DNA of 64,000 nt from Mobilitalea sibirica (GCF_015999265.1 NZ_JAEAGR010000014.1:1-64000); one strand, 5' to 3'; shown: positions 47,499 to 57,081, numbered from the stretch's first letter. Made by a program: numbers and translations. The notes: generated from the sequence alone by a model not told the origin.

Positions 47499-49166
47499 TT
47501 GAAAATACATACAGATAAATTCGGTAGGTCAATGTTCTATATATTACTAGTGGTAGAACTCTTATTTTTATTATTAGTTATAAACAGTAAGTATCAAAGC
47601 GTCTCCTTTCACAATGAATCCCTTATAAAACTAAATAATAACTGGACTTATAAGGATAATGAAGGTAATACTCACACTATAACTATTCCGTCTAAATTAG
47701 ATGTAAGTAAAACGAAAGCGATGTTAATCAGTAATCAATTACCCAAAGACCTTCCAACCGGTTCTATATTGGGAACGCTGTCTTCTCATCAAAGTATTCA
47801 TGTCTATGTGGATAATGAGTTGATTTATACCTGTGATGCAAAAGATAGTGGTTTTATTGATTTGTCACCCGGCAGTATGTGGAATTTAATTCATTTACCG
47901 GATCATGCAGCAGGAAAAGAAATATCTTTAGATATTTCTACTGAAAAATCCGGTTCTATAGAAACGTTCAGCGATGTTTATATCGGCACGAAAGCAGCAC
48001 TATTAATACATATTATTCAAACCCGAGGTTTTAGTCTATTGATATCTTTCATTATTCTTTTTATAGGAATAAACCTGGTATTGGCTTATTTTTCCTTGAG
48101 ATCATTTTTAACAGCTCATAAATCCATACTATATTTAGGTTCATTTTCACTAATTGTTTCTATATGGATGATCATGGAGAGTGATATGGCACAGTTTTTT
48201 GTGGATAATCGATACTTGATATCTTCCATAAAGTATCTTTGTCTTAATACACTTCCTATTCCGTTGTTGTTGTATCTTTCTGTACTGGTTCAATATAGAT
48301 ATCGTAAATTAATGCTTCGTTTTAGTTACATCTTTATAACAAATGCCTTTGTTATGCTTGGGCTCCAATTATCTAATATTGCTAACTTACATGAGGGATT
48401 AATCGTATTACATGTTTTAATTTTTATTATATTCAGTATTGTTTGCTATACTTTGTGTATTGATGTTTTTAAGTATAAAAACAAAAAATTATATTATCTT
48501 ACCCTCTCCTTTGGCTTCTTATTCTTATTTACTGTTTTTGAGTTATTATTTTATTACTTTGAATTAAGAACGAACACCGGAACTTTTATGCAGTTAGGCA
48601 TGCTTGTCTTTCTTTTAATATTATCACGGAGTGGCCTGCTCAAAACTGTAGAAATAATTAGATTAAGTGAAAATGCCAGTTTTTACAAGCATATGGCAAA
48701 CTGGGATTATATGACGAAATGTAAGAACAGAACGGCATACACAAGAGAAATTAATGGAATTTCATTGAATCATAGAATTGCTATTATTATGGCTGATGTA
48801 AATAACATGAAATTCATTAATGATACATATGGACATTTGTCCGGAGATGAGGCAATAATTCTATGCGGTCAATGTTTACTTGAAGTCTTCCAAGATCAAA
48901 ATAAGTGTTACAGAATTGGTGGCGATGAATTTTTAATTATACTGATTGATGAGGATAAAGAAGAAGTAGAATTTAAACTAGAACAGTTTAATCAAGAATG
49001 TAAAAAAGCCAGTGAAGCCTATCCATTTGACATTGATATTTCAATTGGTTATGCCTTCTATGATAAGGATATTGATGAAACTATCTATGATACTATAAAA
49101 AGAGCCGATAAAAATATGTATGACCTAAAAGCCGGATTGAAGAACATGTCAAGCAATAACACATGA
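47499..49166 (+). CDS. Membrane diguanylate cyclase, 7TMR-DISM-like sensor
   Basis: A 555-aa protein. An N-terminal helix (about 10-30), an extracellular beta-rich region (about 31-170), then seven helices (about 180-390) and a GGDEF domain (about 420-550) with intact RIGGDEF near 472-477. So it probably makes c-di-GMP in response to an outside signal. The start is TTG at 47499, with GGGAGG 9 bases before it; the ATG 66 bases earlier (47433) has no site. Confidence 0.82.
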   Translation: MKIHTDKFGRSMFYILLVVELLFLLLVINSKYQSVSFHNESLIKLNNNWTYKDNEGNTHTITIPSKLDVSKTKAMLISNQLPKDLPTGSILGTLSSHQSIHVYVDNELIYTCDAKDSGFIDLSPGSMWNLIHLPDHAAGKEISLDISTEKSGSIETFSDVYIGTKAALLIHIIQTRGFSLLISFIILFIGINLVLAYFSLRSFLTAHKSILYLGSFSLIVSIWMIMESDMAQFFVDNRYLISSIKYLCLNTLPIPLLLYLSVLVQYRYRKLMLRFSYIFITNAFVMLGLQLSNIANLHEGLIVLHVLIFIIFSIVCYTLCIDVFKYKNKKLYYLTLSFGFLFLFTVFELLFYYFELRTNTGTFMQLGMLVFLLILSRSGLLKTVEIIRLSENASFYKHMANWDYMTKCKNRTAYTREINGISLNHRIAIIMADVNNMKFINDTYGHLSGDEAIILCGQCLLEVFQDQNKCYRIGGDEFLIILIDEDKEEVEFKLEQFNQECKKASEAYPFDIDISIGYAFYDKDIDETIYDTIKRADKNMYDLKAGLKNMSSNNT

Positions 49167-49173
49167 ATTTATA

Positions 49174-49230
49174 ACACCTGATAACCCATTAATGATGAAA
49201 TTCCTTTCTCGTTGTCAGGTGTCTTATTTT
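49174..49230 (+). terminator. Terminator after the GGDEF gene
   Basis: ACACCTGATAAC and GTTGTCAGGTGT arms (one bulge), then CTTATTTT. Confidence 0.75.
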
Positions 49231-49300
49231 AGATAACTAATAAATCAAGCATATTTATAAGGGTTTCATAATTCCTTATTGTTCCATCGTCTAATACAAA

Positions 49301-50005
49301 CTACTGATTTAATGTGAATTTAAGTAGTCGCCACTGAGGTAGGTATTGATTCATATAAGCCTTAAAAACATGATTATGACTTTTCTCTAACAGATGTACT
49401 AATTCATGAACCACGACATACTCGAGACAATCCAAAGGTTTTTTCGCAAGATTTAGACTTAACCATATTCGCTTATCCCTGATATTACAGGTACCCCATC
49501 TGGTTTTCATATCTCGAATTCTCCATTCCTTAGCCTGAACACCAATTACAGCTTGCCATTTTTCCATCAGTGGCGGAATTTCGCGGTTTAAAGCTTTCCG
49601 ATAATATTCGTTTAACAATTTACGCCGTTGTAAAGTGGTACAATCTTTCTCATTATCCTTAACCATAATTATGAGATCATTATCCCTTAATTCCACCTGA
49701 TTATATCTCTCATCATATCGAATTTGTAACAGATATTTTCTGCCCCATAAGAAAACCTCTTCCCCCGAAACATAGTCCGGATCTGATCTCTCCGGTAACA
49801 TCTCCTGTCGCTGTTTTATTCTTTGCTGTTGTTTCTTGATCCAGTCCCTTTTGGATATTACAAAATTTTTAATCGCTTCCTCAGGTATTTTATTAGGGAC
49901 AGAAATATGGATTCTCCCATCCGGTGGAAGAATCCTAAGGTACATGTTCTTGATTTTCTTTCTCTCTATTTCAATTGGGATATTGTTAATTGTAAGGTGT
50001 TTCAT
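49301..50005 (-). CDS. YgjP-type M48-like metallopeptidase
   Basis: A 234-aa protein of the DUF45/YgjP group. Zinc motif HELVHLLEKSHNHVF (HExxH plus a third His), and the family's WRIRDMKTRWGTCN and CLEYVVVHEL sequences. The N terminus (YLRILPPDGRIHISVP) is typical. No signal peptide. Substrate unknown; related proteins sit with type I restriction or defence genes, but not here. Confidence 0.9.
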   Translation of the reverse strand: MKHLTINNIPIEIERKKIKNMYLRILPPDGRIHISVPNKIPEEAIKNFVISKRDWIKKQQQRIKQRQEMLPERSDPDYVSGEEVFLWGRKYLLQIRYDERYNQVELRDNDLIIMVKDNEKDCTTLQRRKLLNEYYRKALNREIPPLMEKWQAVIGVQAKEWRIRDMKTRWGTCNIRDKRIWLSLNLAKKPLDCLEYVVVHELVHLLEKSHNHVFKAYMNQYLPQWRLLKFTLNQ

Positions 50006-50253
50006 TCGTTTATCAGTCCTTAACCTTTATTAATCCGCTTTATTAAATATAATCTAGATACGGTTTTATAAAAAGTATTATAAGTTATCCTAAAATTAAT
50101 ATCAATATGTGATTTGAATTGTAACTGCTCCCACAATTTTTCATCAACTAATTATTTCTTGCTTTACAGATTTTATGAAATCAAATATAATATATAAAAA
50201 TAATAACTATTATTAAAATGATTATTAATGTATTCGTGTTTATCATACTTATA

Positions 50254-50270
50254 AAGTTTAGCCTAATCTT
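50254..50270. promoter_or_regulatory. DtxR/MntR-type operator before the ZIP transporter
   Basis: AAGTTTAGCCTAATCTT is an almost perfect dyad, AAGnTTAGnCTAAnCTT, close to the DtxR/IdeR-like consensus with a TTAGsCTAA core. It lies 27 bases before the transporter start. The MntR-type gene 270 bases beyond the transporter is the natural candidate regulator. Confidence 0.65.
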
Positions 50271-50297
50271 AAATAATACATAATGGAGGACATCGAA

Positions 50298-51110
50298 ATG
50301 AACGAAATTTTATTTGCTTTTTCGTTAACACTTTTTGCAGGTCTTAGTACCGGTATTGGAAGTGCGTTGGCATTCTTTACCAAAAAGACCAACACTAAGT
50401 TTTTATCAATCAGTCTGGGTTTTTCAGCCGGGGTAATGATTTATGTTTCCATGGTTGAAATCTTTTTTAAGGCCAAGGATTCTCTTACTGCTGAGCTGGG
50501 CATGAAAGCAGGATCTTGGTTAACCGTAGGTTCTTTTTTCGGAGGAATGTTATTAATTGCTATCATTGATAAATTAGTTCCCAGCGGAGAAAACCCTCAT
50601 GATATGTATAAAGTTGAAGATATTAATTCAAAGGATGCGAAAAGTACCACTAATGCCAAGTTGTTACGTATGGGTGTATTCACTGCTTTAGCGGTTGGTA
50701 TTCATAACTTTCCGGAGGGTCTTGCAACTTTTGTATCTGCCCTTCAAGAGCCGACCATTGCTATCCCCATAGCCGTGGCTATTGCCATTCATAATATACC
50801 GGAAGGTATCGCAGTATCGGTACCTGTTTATTATGCTACAGGAAGCCGTAAAAAAGCATTTCTATATTCCTTCCTGTCCGGTCTATCCGAACCGGTCGGT
50901 GCTATCGTTGGCTACCTGATCTTAATGCCGTTTATGAGTGATACTTTATTTGGTATTATCTTCGCAGGAGTAGCCGGTATTATGGTATATATCTCTTTGG
51001 ATGAACTGCTACCTTCTGCTGAGGAATACGGTGAACACCATCTATCCATATACGGTCTTGTAGCCGGTATGGTTGTAATGGCTGTCAGCTTATTATTATT
51101 CATACCATAA
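50298..51110 (+). CDS. ZIP-family metal transporter
   Basis: A 270-aa ZupT/GufA-like ZIP transporter with eight expected helices. Metal-site helices HNFPEGLATF and HNIPEGIAVS are clear, with KVED and similar acidic loops between. It likely imports Zn, Mn or Fe; the operator and MntR-type neighbour favour Mn or Fe (inference). ATG 50298 follows GGAGG by 8 bases; an ATG at 50283 overlaps that site. Confidence 0.92.
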   Translation: MNEILFAFSLTLFAGLSTGIGSALAFFTKKTNTKFLSISLGFSAGVMIYVSMVEIFFKAKDSLTAELGMKAGSWLTVGSFFGGMLLIAIIDKLVPSGENPHDMYKVEDINSKDAKSTTNAKLLRMGVFTALAVGIHNFPEGLATFVSALQEPTIAIPIAVAIAIHNIPEGIAVSVPVYYATGSRKKAFLYSFLSGLSEPVGAIVGYLILMPFMSDTLFGIIFAGVAGIMVYISLDELLPSAEEYGEHHLSIYGLVAGMVVMAVSLLLFIP

Positions 51111-51221
51111 GAAGCATAGGTTTACTGATCACTGCATTTGCACTCAATAGATGAAATCGGTCTATCGTAAGAAAAAACATCCAAAACAAAACGGTAAGTT
51201 GCTTTACTTGTCATGAATTTA

Positions 51222-51313
51222 AAGGGTGGGATGTGAACTCAATGTAAGTACCCGTTAGAGAAACATAGTAATATGTTCTCTATGAATCTACTTAGAAGCT
51301 CATAACCCACCTT
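51222..51313. terminator. Branched hairpin between convergent genes, possible bidirectional terminator
   Basis: Outer arms AAGGGTGGG and CCCACCTT with an inner AGAGAAACATA/TATGTTCTCT stem. It lies between the convergent zinc/manganese transporter and regulator genes. No long T-run is seen, so termination is only likely. Confidence 0.5.
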
Positions 51314-51380
51314 CTTCATGTTTTCTTTATAATTATAGGTAGACTATCTATCTATCAATCTGTCATCTTGCAGCTCTCTT

Positions 51381-51854
51381 CTACTGCTCCATTCTATGAT
51401 TTCGAAATTCCATAAAATCCTCCCAAAGACCGGGGTATTGTTGAAAGAAATCAAGCAAATCCTTGATTCCACATAAGATTTCCTCATTCATTGTATGTTC
51501 AATCTTTTCAGTTTCCTCCAGTAAACCATCGGTTATGTTTAAAAATTCAAGAAACTTCTCAACCAGATTATGACGCATCAGCAAAGCCTTGCCCGTTATT
51601 ACCCCGCTGGGCTCCAGCATAATTACCCCATATCGCTCATACTTAATTAAGTTCATATCAGCTAGCTTTTGTATCATCTTCGTTACCGAAGGAGGTTGAA
51701 CATTTAATGCAGCGGCCAGATCATGAACCCTGGTAAACCCATATTTTTCAGATAATCTGTAAATCATTTCTATATAGTCTTCTGCCGAAGGTGATAGAAT
51801 ATCCTGATCCTTCCTCATAAATTCCCTGAAAGTATAAAATTCATTATTCGCCAT
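51381..51854 (-). CDS. MntR-type metalloregulator (DtxR family)
   Basis: A 157-aa repressor. The winged helix (RVHDLAAALNVQPPSVTKMIQKL) sits at about 40-70 (quoted as its region). The metal ligands of MntR are recognisable: D and E in EDYIEMIY, H in RHNLVEKF, and E, E, H in EETEKIEHTM. No SH3 domain, as in MntR. Mn/Fe sensing and control of the ZIP gene are likely (inference). ATG 51854 gives the better ribosome spacing (AGGG about 10 bases before); an ATG at 51863 is too near. Confidence 0.85.
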   Translation of the reverse strand: MANNEFYTFREFMRKDQDILSPSAEDYIEMIYRLSEKYGFTRVHDLAAALNVQPPSVTKMIQKLADMNLIKYERYGVIMLEPSGVITGKALLMRHNLVEKFLEFLNITDGLLEETEKIEHTMNEEILCGIKDLLDFFQQYPGLWEDFMEFRNHRMEQ

Positions 51855-51894
51855 TACATTCATTCCCTGTACTTATCCATCAGTTAATTATATG

Positions 51895-51903
51895 TTAGAC
51901 TAC
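51895..51903. promoter_or_regulatory. Possible MntR half-operator upstream of its own gene
   Basis: TTAGACTAC matches 8 of 9 bases of the TTAGnCTAA core seen before the ZIP gene, and lies 40 bases before the MntR-type start. Weak; the outer bases do not match. Confidence 0.3.
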
Positions 51904-52248
51904 CGGTAATTATGGATGCGTAAATAAATTCAACCTATTAATATTCGTATATTAATTTATATGATAAATCCGGATGGCATAAATGATAGTAACCTTATAT
52001 TCGCTGTATTAATTCTTATCCGTTCTCTGGATATAAAGACAATACCTATGGAGTAAATACTAAATTGATCAATATTAATCTACGATTTATTCCAATTAAG
52101 AAGTAGAAACATTATTGGTATATATGATGGATACATCAAATTTATCATGTAACAGAATGATTGTAGTTTAACATTATATGGTAAATTTTATATAAATACG
52201 TTTATCTTTTAATCATCTGGCAATACTTCTGTCAAGGAGGTGTAAAAG
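51904..52248. other. AT-rich intergenic region
   Basis: No gene, hairpin or repeat was seen. It should carry the promoter of the small membrane protein at 52249. Confidence 0.3.
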
Positions 52249-52611
52249 ATGATTGCTTTTATTAAAAATTCTACTTTAGACTCAATAAAGAAAAAGCTGT
52301 TTATTCTTTATCTTTTGAATGTAACGGATATTATTTTTACCCTATTATTATTACAGACCGGTTACTTTGCAGAAGTGAACATACTTATGGTGAATGCTGT
52401 TAAAAGTCCATTTGCCAGTTTTATGCTAAAAATCATATTGCCGGCTTTGCTCTTGTATTATCTTTATCGTAAAATATGTATCTCTGATACTTCCCAATTA
52501 AGGGCAGCAAATATCGGAATCAATATATCCTTAACCTTATATACCCTTGTTAATCTGTCCCATCTGGTTTGGACAGCCCTACTTCCGGTTTTCATGAGGA
52601 TGAATTATTAG
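52249..52611 (+). CDS. Small membrane protein (DUF5658-like)
   Basis: A 120-aa protein of three to four helices (about 20-40, 50-70, 90-112) and the NVTDIIFTLLLLQTGYFAEVN motif that resembles DUF5658. No function is known. AAGGAGGTG precedes the start by 6 bases, and a strong terminator follows. Confidence 0.7.
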   Translation: MIAFIKNSTLDSIKKKLFILYLLNVTDIIFTLLLLQTGYFAEVNILMVNAVKSPFASFMLKIILPALLLYYLYRKICISDTSQLRAANIGINISLTLYTLVNLSHLVWTALLPVFMRMNY

Positions 52612-52633
52612 ATAGACTACAGGAGAAAAGTAT

Positions 52634-52686
52634 ACAGTGTATAGGCTTCTATAAGAAGGAAGAAGCCTATACACTGTGTTTTTTTA
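52634..52686 (+). terminator. Strong terminator after the small membrane protein
   Basis: ACAGTGTATAGGCTTCT and AGAAGCCTATACACTGT arms (17 bp perfect) then GTTTTTTT. It may also serve the convergent HAD gene. Confidence 0.9.
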
Positions 52687-52752
52687 TATAATAGTACGAT
52701 AGCTATAATCATTTTAGAAATCGTATCTATTCAATATCTAATTCATTGTTAA

Positions 52753-53475
52753 TTAATTTACCTCTGTTAAATCAGGAAGTTCCTTTATATAGTTCAAAAG
52801 ACTATTAAAATCTCCCTGACGATACACAGTAATGTCTTCACCAACGTTATTAATCAAACAATCCTTTAATAAGAATGTTTCCATACCAAGCTCTTTCACA
52901 CACATGTCTTCTTTAATATCATTACCTATCATAATACATTCCTCAGGCTCCCTATGGATTTCTCTTAGAATTGCCTTGTAGTATTCCAGATTAGGTTTAC
53001 AATAAGACGAATTTTCATAGGTTGTTATCCACTCAAAATCTTCTTGATTAAGTCCTGCCCATTGTATTCTTTGTAAGGTGGCAACTCTTGGAAATACCGG
53101 ATTGGTTGCCAGAGCAAGACGATATCCTTTGCTTTTTAAAAGATCAATACAATCCTTAGCAATCGGATTCGTCTTTGTAGCTACCTTTGCTTTATTAAAT
53201 TCATTTTGATAAAATTCTTCAAATACAGGAGCCATCTTACGAACCTTCTCTCCCAAAACACCGGAAAACACATCCCAAAACCGCTGTTCATTGGTCATAG
53301 ATCCGTCATTGTCTATCATCGCTTTAGTTCCTACCCAAACAGCTTTAATAAGTCCTTGTGCTTCCAAACCATAGGGAGCAGACTTCATAGCCAATAACTT
53401 AAAGTAAGTATCTAAAAACTCCTCCTGATTCATTGGCAGTAAAGTACCATCAAGATCAAAAATAAATGTATTCAT
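52753..53475 (-). CDS. HAD-family hydrolase
   Basis: A 240-aa phosphatase-like protein. FDLDGTLLP gives the nucleophile and acid Asp pair, TNPV the threonine of motif II, the Lys region SYCKPN, and GNDIKEDM motif IV. Substrate not known; similar to small-molecule phosphatases. ATG 53475 follows AGGAGG by 6 bases. Confidence 0.88.
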   Translation of the reverse strand: MNTFIFDLDGTLLPMNQEEFLDTYFKLLAMKSAPYGLEAQGLIKAVWVGTKAMIDNDGSMTNEQRFWDVFSGVLGEKVRKMAPVFEEFYQNEFNKAKVATKTNPIAKDCIDLLKSKGYRLALATNPVFPRVATLQRIQWAGLNQEDFEWITTYENSSYCKPNLEYYKAILREIHREPEECIMIGNDIKEDMCVKELGMETFLLKDCLINNVGEDITVYRQGDFNSLLNYIKELPDLTEVN

Positions 53476-53701
53476 ATATAACCTCCTGTATTTTGGTTTT
53501 GATTTCACTTCTTGTATCTGCTATCTTTTTTAGAATTCTTTACCATAATACCAAAACACTTTTTATTAATCAACTATAAATCGTAGACAATGTTGATTAT
53601 GACTAAAAATACTAACATAAGTTCTTCATAATAATATCCGTTTATTAAGGTAATAAATGTGGTGGTACAATAGATATACATGGATATCTCGTCATAGAGA
53701 A

Positions 53702-53737
53702 AAGGGATTGTGCAAATAAATTTTGCAACAACCCCTT
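53702..53737 (-). terminator. Probable terminator after the flavodoxin gene
   Basis: AAGGGGTTGT and ACAATCCCTT arms around GCAAAATTTATTTGC; TTTTCTC follows on the minus strand. The inner GCAAATAAATTTTGC also occurs at 22089-22103. Confidence 0.6.
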
Positions 53738-53834
53738 GCTATATTAATATTTTTATATAAATATGTACCACATTGGGAATCTGATAATGACTCGGTAAAC
53801 GTAATACCTTACTTTTGTCAGATTGCGATTATTC

Positions 53835-54302
53835 TTATGACAGCTTACATAACCTGCTAACCACGTCCGTTATCATATCCTCCCGTTTTTTACTGGACCA
53901 ATTAACTACTCCGATGTCTAAAATTTCAGCCCCTTTTGTAAGACAGGCATTTTTCATCTGTTTTACACCACGGTTTCCTCCCATCCATGCAAAAGGAAAC
54001 TGCTGAGTTACAAAACAACTTGCCTTCTTACCGTCCATGCTTGAGACCTGTTTCAGGTACTTAAGCATTACCGGAGATAAAGAAAATGCTCGAATCGGGG
54101 CACCAAATACATAGGCATCATATCCCGTAATATCCGGTGCGGTTTTTAATTCTGTTTTCATAGCTTCGTTAGGGTCTTCATTGACAGCCTCAACTCGTTC
54201 CAAGTTTACCGTGTGCCCGGCTGCCAATAAAGTTTCCTTCATTTTTTCAGCAACGCTGAGGGTATTACCGGTGTGTGAGTGAACGATAATTCCAACCTTC
54301 AT
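53835..54302 (-). CDS. Flavodoxin-family protein
   Basis: A 155-aa FMN-binding flavodoxin-like protein. The phosphate loop is HSHTGNTLSVAEKM, and the APIRAF and FVTQQFP regions form the flavin site. It may carry electrons or act as a small NAD(P)H:quinone-type reductase. AAGGAG precedes the start. A TTGAC-N5-GTCAA dyad lies 107 bases upstream. Confidence 0.9.
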   Translation of the reverse strand: MKVGIIVHSHTGNTLSVAEKMKETLLAAGHTVNLERVEAVNEDPNEAMKTELKTAPDITGYDAYVFGAPIRAFSLSPVMLKYLKQVSSMDGKKASCFVTQQFPFAWMGGNRGVKQMKNACLTKGAEILDIGVVNWSSKKREDMITDVVSRLCKLS

Positions 54303-54408
54303 AATTAACTCCTTTCTTTCATAACTTAATTCCTAATTTATTTATTGATAAGTTCTTAATTATGTTTTAGGTAGGCGTTTTATATTTCTAATCTTAGTTT
54401 ATTCTATG

Positions 54409-54423
54409 TTGACAAAAAGTCAA
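54409..54423. promoter_or_regulatory. TTGAC-N5-GTCAA dyad between flavodoxin and esterase genes
   Basis: A perfect 5-bp inverted repeat with 5-base spacer (TTGACAAAAAGTCAA). Could be an operator; AT-rich sequence makes chance likely. Confidence 0.35.
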
Positions 54424-54458
54424 TATCATATCGAAAGTTTCTTAAAAAAATGAAAACA

Positions 54459-55985
54459 TTACCTATATTGGTACATAAAACGTTCCATATAATAGAGAAA
54501 TACCTGATTATAATAGCCGGAAAAGTAAAAATCACTGGCATGGCCTCCAAAGGGCATTTTTATCATTGCACATTCATTATTCCCTGCCTCTATGTATGCT
54601 CTTTGAAATTTTTCAGAAACTGATAAGTCTACCAACCCATCATGATTTCCTTGATAAATCAGGCAGGGTGGGCTTTCTTTTTTAACCAATAAAGACGGAT
54701 TCACTAAAGATTCCTGACCACCAATATTCATACTCCTGGATAGATCCACTGCAGGATAAAAAGGAATTAAGCCCTTTACGATAATTCTGTTATCGAGAAT
54801 ATCCTGATAGTTACCCGATGAAACACCAAGCCCCACTGCCAGAGCCAATTGCCCTCCTGCAGATCCGCCGGAGATAAATACTGAATCTGTATTCGCATTA
54901 TAGTCCTCCTTGTGATCTGCCAAGAATTTAATAAAAATTCCAATATGTCTTACCATATCATCAATTGTAAAATCTCCTTTACGACTCTCTTTTACCGGCA
55001 CAAAGTCAAATAACTGTTCCTGATTGCTTAAGCCATATTGGATATCAAATACAACATATCCCTGAGCAGCAAAATATTTATTCATCTGTGTAAAATTAAA
55101 CATACCCTTATCGCCCATGGTCCATCCTCCGCCATGGATACGAATTAGAACCGAATTTCCTCCGGGTAGTTGCTTTTTAGCAGTCGGAGTATACACATCA
55201 AAATGAAGCTTAAGACCTTCATCTACTCCCTCGCTTCCTTCATAAAAAAGAATATTTTCCTCCACTTGATATGGTTTTGAAGCTGTTCCCAGAAAATATT
55301 CCGGCAGTAGAAAGGCTGAATTACGGTAAAAATCACTCTCAGATATGGGAATTGAGGCACTCTCGTTCCCATTCCTTATAAAAGCTGTTTCATAACTATC
55401 TTTTGCATTCTTTAATAAAACCGGGATGAATACAAAAGGTAATAAGCATAGTAAGAAAATTGCTATAGTTAAGGTTCTGATGATTACCTTAATAAAACGA
55501 TAACAATCTCTACTTAATTTTTTATATAATAACACTCCAAGACTTAAAAACCCTATGGCAAAAAACAAAGCAATTTCTGAAACAAAAATTTCAGAAAACC
55601 AACCTTTTTCCAGTCTTAACATATTAATGGCTAGTAGAAAACCAATGATTAATCCCATACTCAGAAGAAATATTATTATCGTATGATATGTCTTATGTAA
55701 ATCTCTATTTCTTATCATTGATTTTTGGGGTTCTGAACTATCTTTGTCAACTTTTTTGATTAGGTTTGTAAATGCTATGTTGCCTCCAATGAATAACAAA
55801 GAAAAAATTAATATTATGGAGAAAATTGATTGTGATTTATAATGGAGTGGTAAAGCTGACACTATCATATTAATAAATGGTAATGTAAACATGAAAACCA
55901 TAGAGAAGCTTAAATATAAATTACCAAGTATTCCATTATTCTTCTCATAATATGCGCTGCTAATATTACTCAGCAACGCTATCAA
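54459..55985 (-). CDS. Membrane-anchored alpha/beta hydrolase (N-terminal frameshift)
   Basis: A 508-aa esterase/lipase-type protein. About six membrane helices occupy residues 15-200. The hydrolase part follows with IRIHGGGWTMGDKG (oxyanion HGGG), SGGSAGGQ (nucleophile Ser), and GNHDGLVD and GGHASDF (Asp and His). It may deacylate a lipid or cell-wall substrate. The frame starts inside what looks like the second helix: TTTGGAATTTTA continues upstream in another frame, so about 50 residues are cut off (see the neighbouring entry). Confidence 0.8.
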   Translation of the reverse strand: MIALLSNISSAYYEKNNGILGNLYLSFSMVFMFTLPFINMIVSALPLHYKSQSIFSIILIFSLLFIGGNIAFTNLIKKVDKDSSEPQKSMIRNRDLHKTYHTIIIFLLSMGLIIGFLLAINMLRLEKGWFSEIFVSEIALFFAIGFLSLGVLLYKKLSRDCYRFIKVIIRTLTIAIFLLCLLPFVFIPVLLKNAKDSYETAFIRNGNESASIPISESDFYRNSAFLLPEYFLGTASKPYQVEENILFYEGSEGVDEGLKLHFDVYTPTAKKQLPGGNSVLIRIHGGGWTMGDKGMFNFTQMNKYFAAQGYVVFDIQYGLSNQEQLFDFVPVKESRKGDFTIDDMVRHIGIFIKFLADHKEDYNANTDSVFISGGSAGGQLALAVGLGVSSGNYQDILDNRIIVKGLIPFYPAVDLSRSMNIGGQESLVNPSLLVKKESPPCLIYQGNHDGLVDLSVSEKFQRAYIEAGNNECAMIKMPFGGHASDFYFSGYYNQVFLYYMERFMYQYR

Positions 55986-56134
55986 TAGTAAAATTCCAAA
56001 TGTATTTTGAAAGAAGGGTTTCCTCCATAAAGAAGATAGATTACCCCTAATATAATGGTCAAGGCATTCAATCCTAATAGTAGACCATAGTATGCTTTAG
56101 TAAAAAGTTTATAACTGCTTTGCACATCTAACAA
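55986..56134 (-). pseudogene. Frameshifted N-terminal part of the esterase gene
   Basis: In another frame this encodes a hydrophobic helix (YYGLLLGLNALTIILGVIYLL) and runs straight into the esterase frame if one T is added in the CTTT run at about 56029-56031 (+ strand AAAG). A TTG start at 56134 lies 11 bases after AAGGAG. It suggests a sequencing error or a real deletion in a gene that otherwise remains intact. Confidence 0.6.
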
Positions 56135-56442
56135 TGAATTTTCATCTCCTTAAAATAATATCATATTAAAATTCACCTCATTTAATTATATACCGGTATA
56201 TCCATAATAAGTATGCGTTGGGTTATCTTATGTAACATAGATTTACATATCATGCGCGATTAAGTTGTACCCTCATCCCTTCCTATATTTATTATCATAA
56301 CAAGAGATTATAGGTATCTCAAGTAGGATGCTTCTATATTAGGTTAAATTCATCATTTTTTATTTGTATACAATTATCTAATCGTGTAATTTTACTGTAT
56401 ACTTTCATATATTAAACTATAATAAACTCGGAGTATAAATAT
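56135..56442. other. AT-rich intergenic region
   Basis: No gene seen. The divergent promoters of the esterase and SIMPL genes should be here; none has a clear consensus. Confidence 0.3.
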
Positions 56443-57081
56443 ATGAAAACGTGTAATGAAAACTGTCAAACTCATAATACCATGACCTTAATAGGAAAGG
56501 GTCAGGTAACGGCGCTCCCTGATATTGCTATAGTCAGACTTGGTGTACAAACAAATGGAACTAGTCTGACAGAACTCCAACAGGAAAATGCCGAACTAAG
56601 CCAAGCAATTCTACAGGCTCTTAGACAAATGGGAGTCACAGATATCAAAACCGATCAATACACGATAGATCGGGTATATGACTACGATGAAGGGGTTCGG
56701 GTTGATCGCGGTTATTCTGTCCGTAATATCTTTGAAATAACATTAAGCGATATGAGTATGGTTGGACCGGTAATCGATACTGCAGTTAATTATGGAGCCA
56801 ATTTAGTTGAATTTATCTCTTTTGAGATATCAAATACTGATTTTTATTATCAACAGGCTCTTAATTTGGCTATTCTTAACGCTTTTGAGAAGGCGAAATC
56901 TATAGCAGAAAACAGTTTGCAAACACATATGGATCCCAAACCGATTCAAATTACAGAAAACAGTACCCAACCAATACCCTTCAGACAATATAATACTGCA
57001 AGAGAAGGATCGTACACTACACCTGTAGAACCAGGTAAAAAACAGATTGAAGCTAGTGTTACTGTAGAATTTGTATACTAA
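56443..57081 (+). CDS. SIMPL-domain (DUF541) protein
   Basis: A 212-aa protein of the SIMPL family: GKGQVTALPDIAIVRLGVQ start, TDQYTIDRVYDYDEG and the ending KKQIEASVTVEFVY. Unlike many relatives it has no signal peptide, so it is cytosolic or surface-associated by another route. Function unknown; linked in other species to oxidative stress. It stands alone. Confidence 0.85.
   Translation: MKTCNENCQTHNTMTLIGKGQVTALPDIAIVRLGVQTNGTSLTELQQENAELSQAILQALRQMGVTDIKTDQYTIDRVYDYDEGVRVDRGYSVRNIFEITLSDMSMVGPVIDTAVNYGANLVEFISFEISNTDFYYQQALNLAILNAFEKAKSIAENSLQTHMDPKPIQITENSTQPIPFRQYNTAREGSYTTPVEPGKKQIEASVTVEFVY

Noticed and set aside
51222-51313. Manganese riboswitch (yybP-ykoY)
   Set aside because: It lies between the 3' ends of two convergent genes, and the expected conserved loops were not seen; a terminator is more likely.
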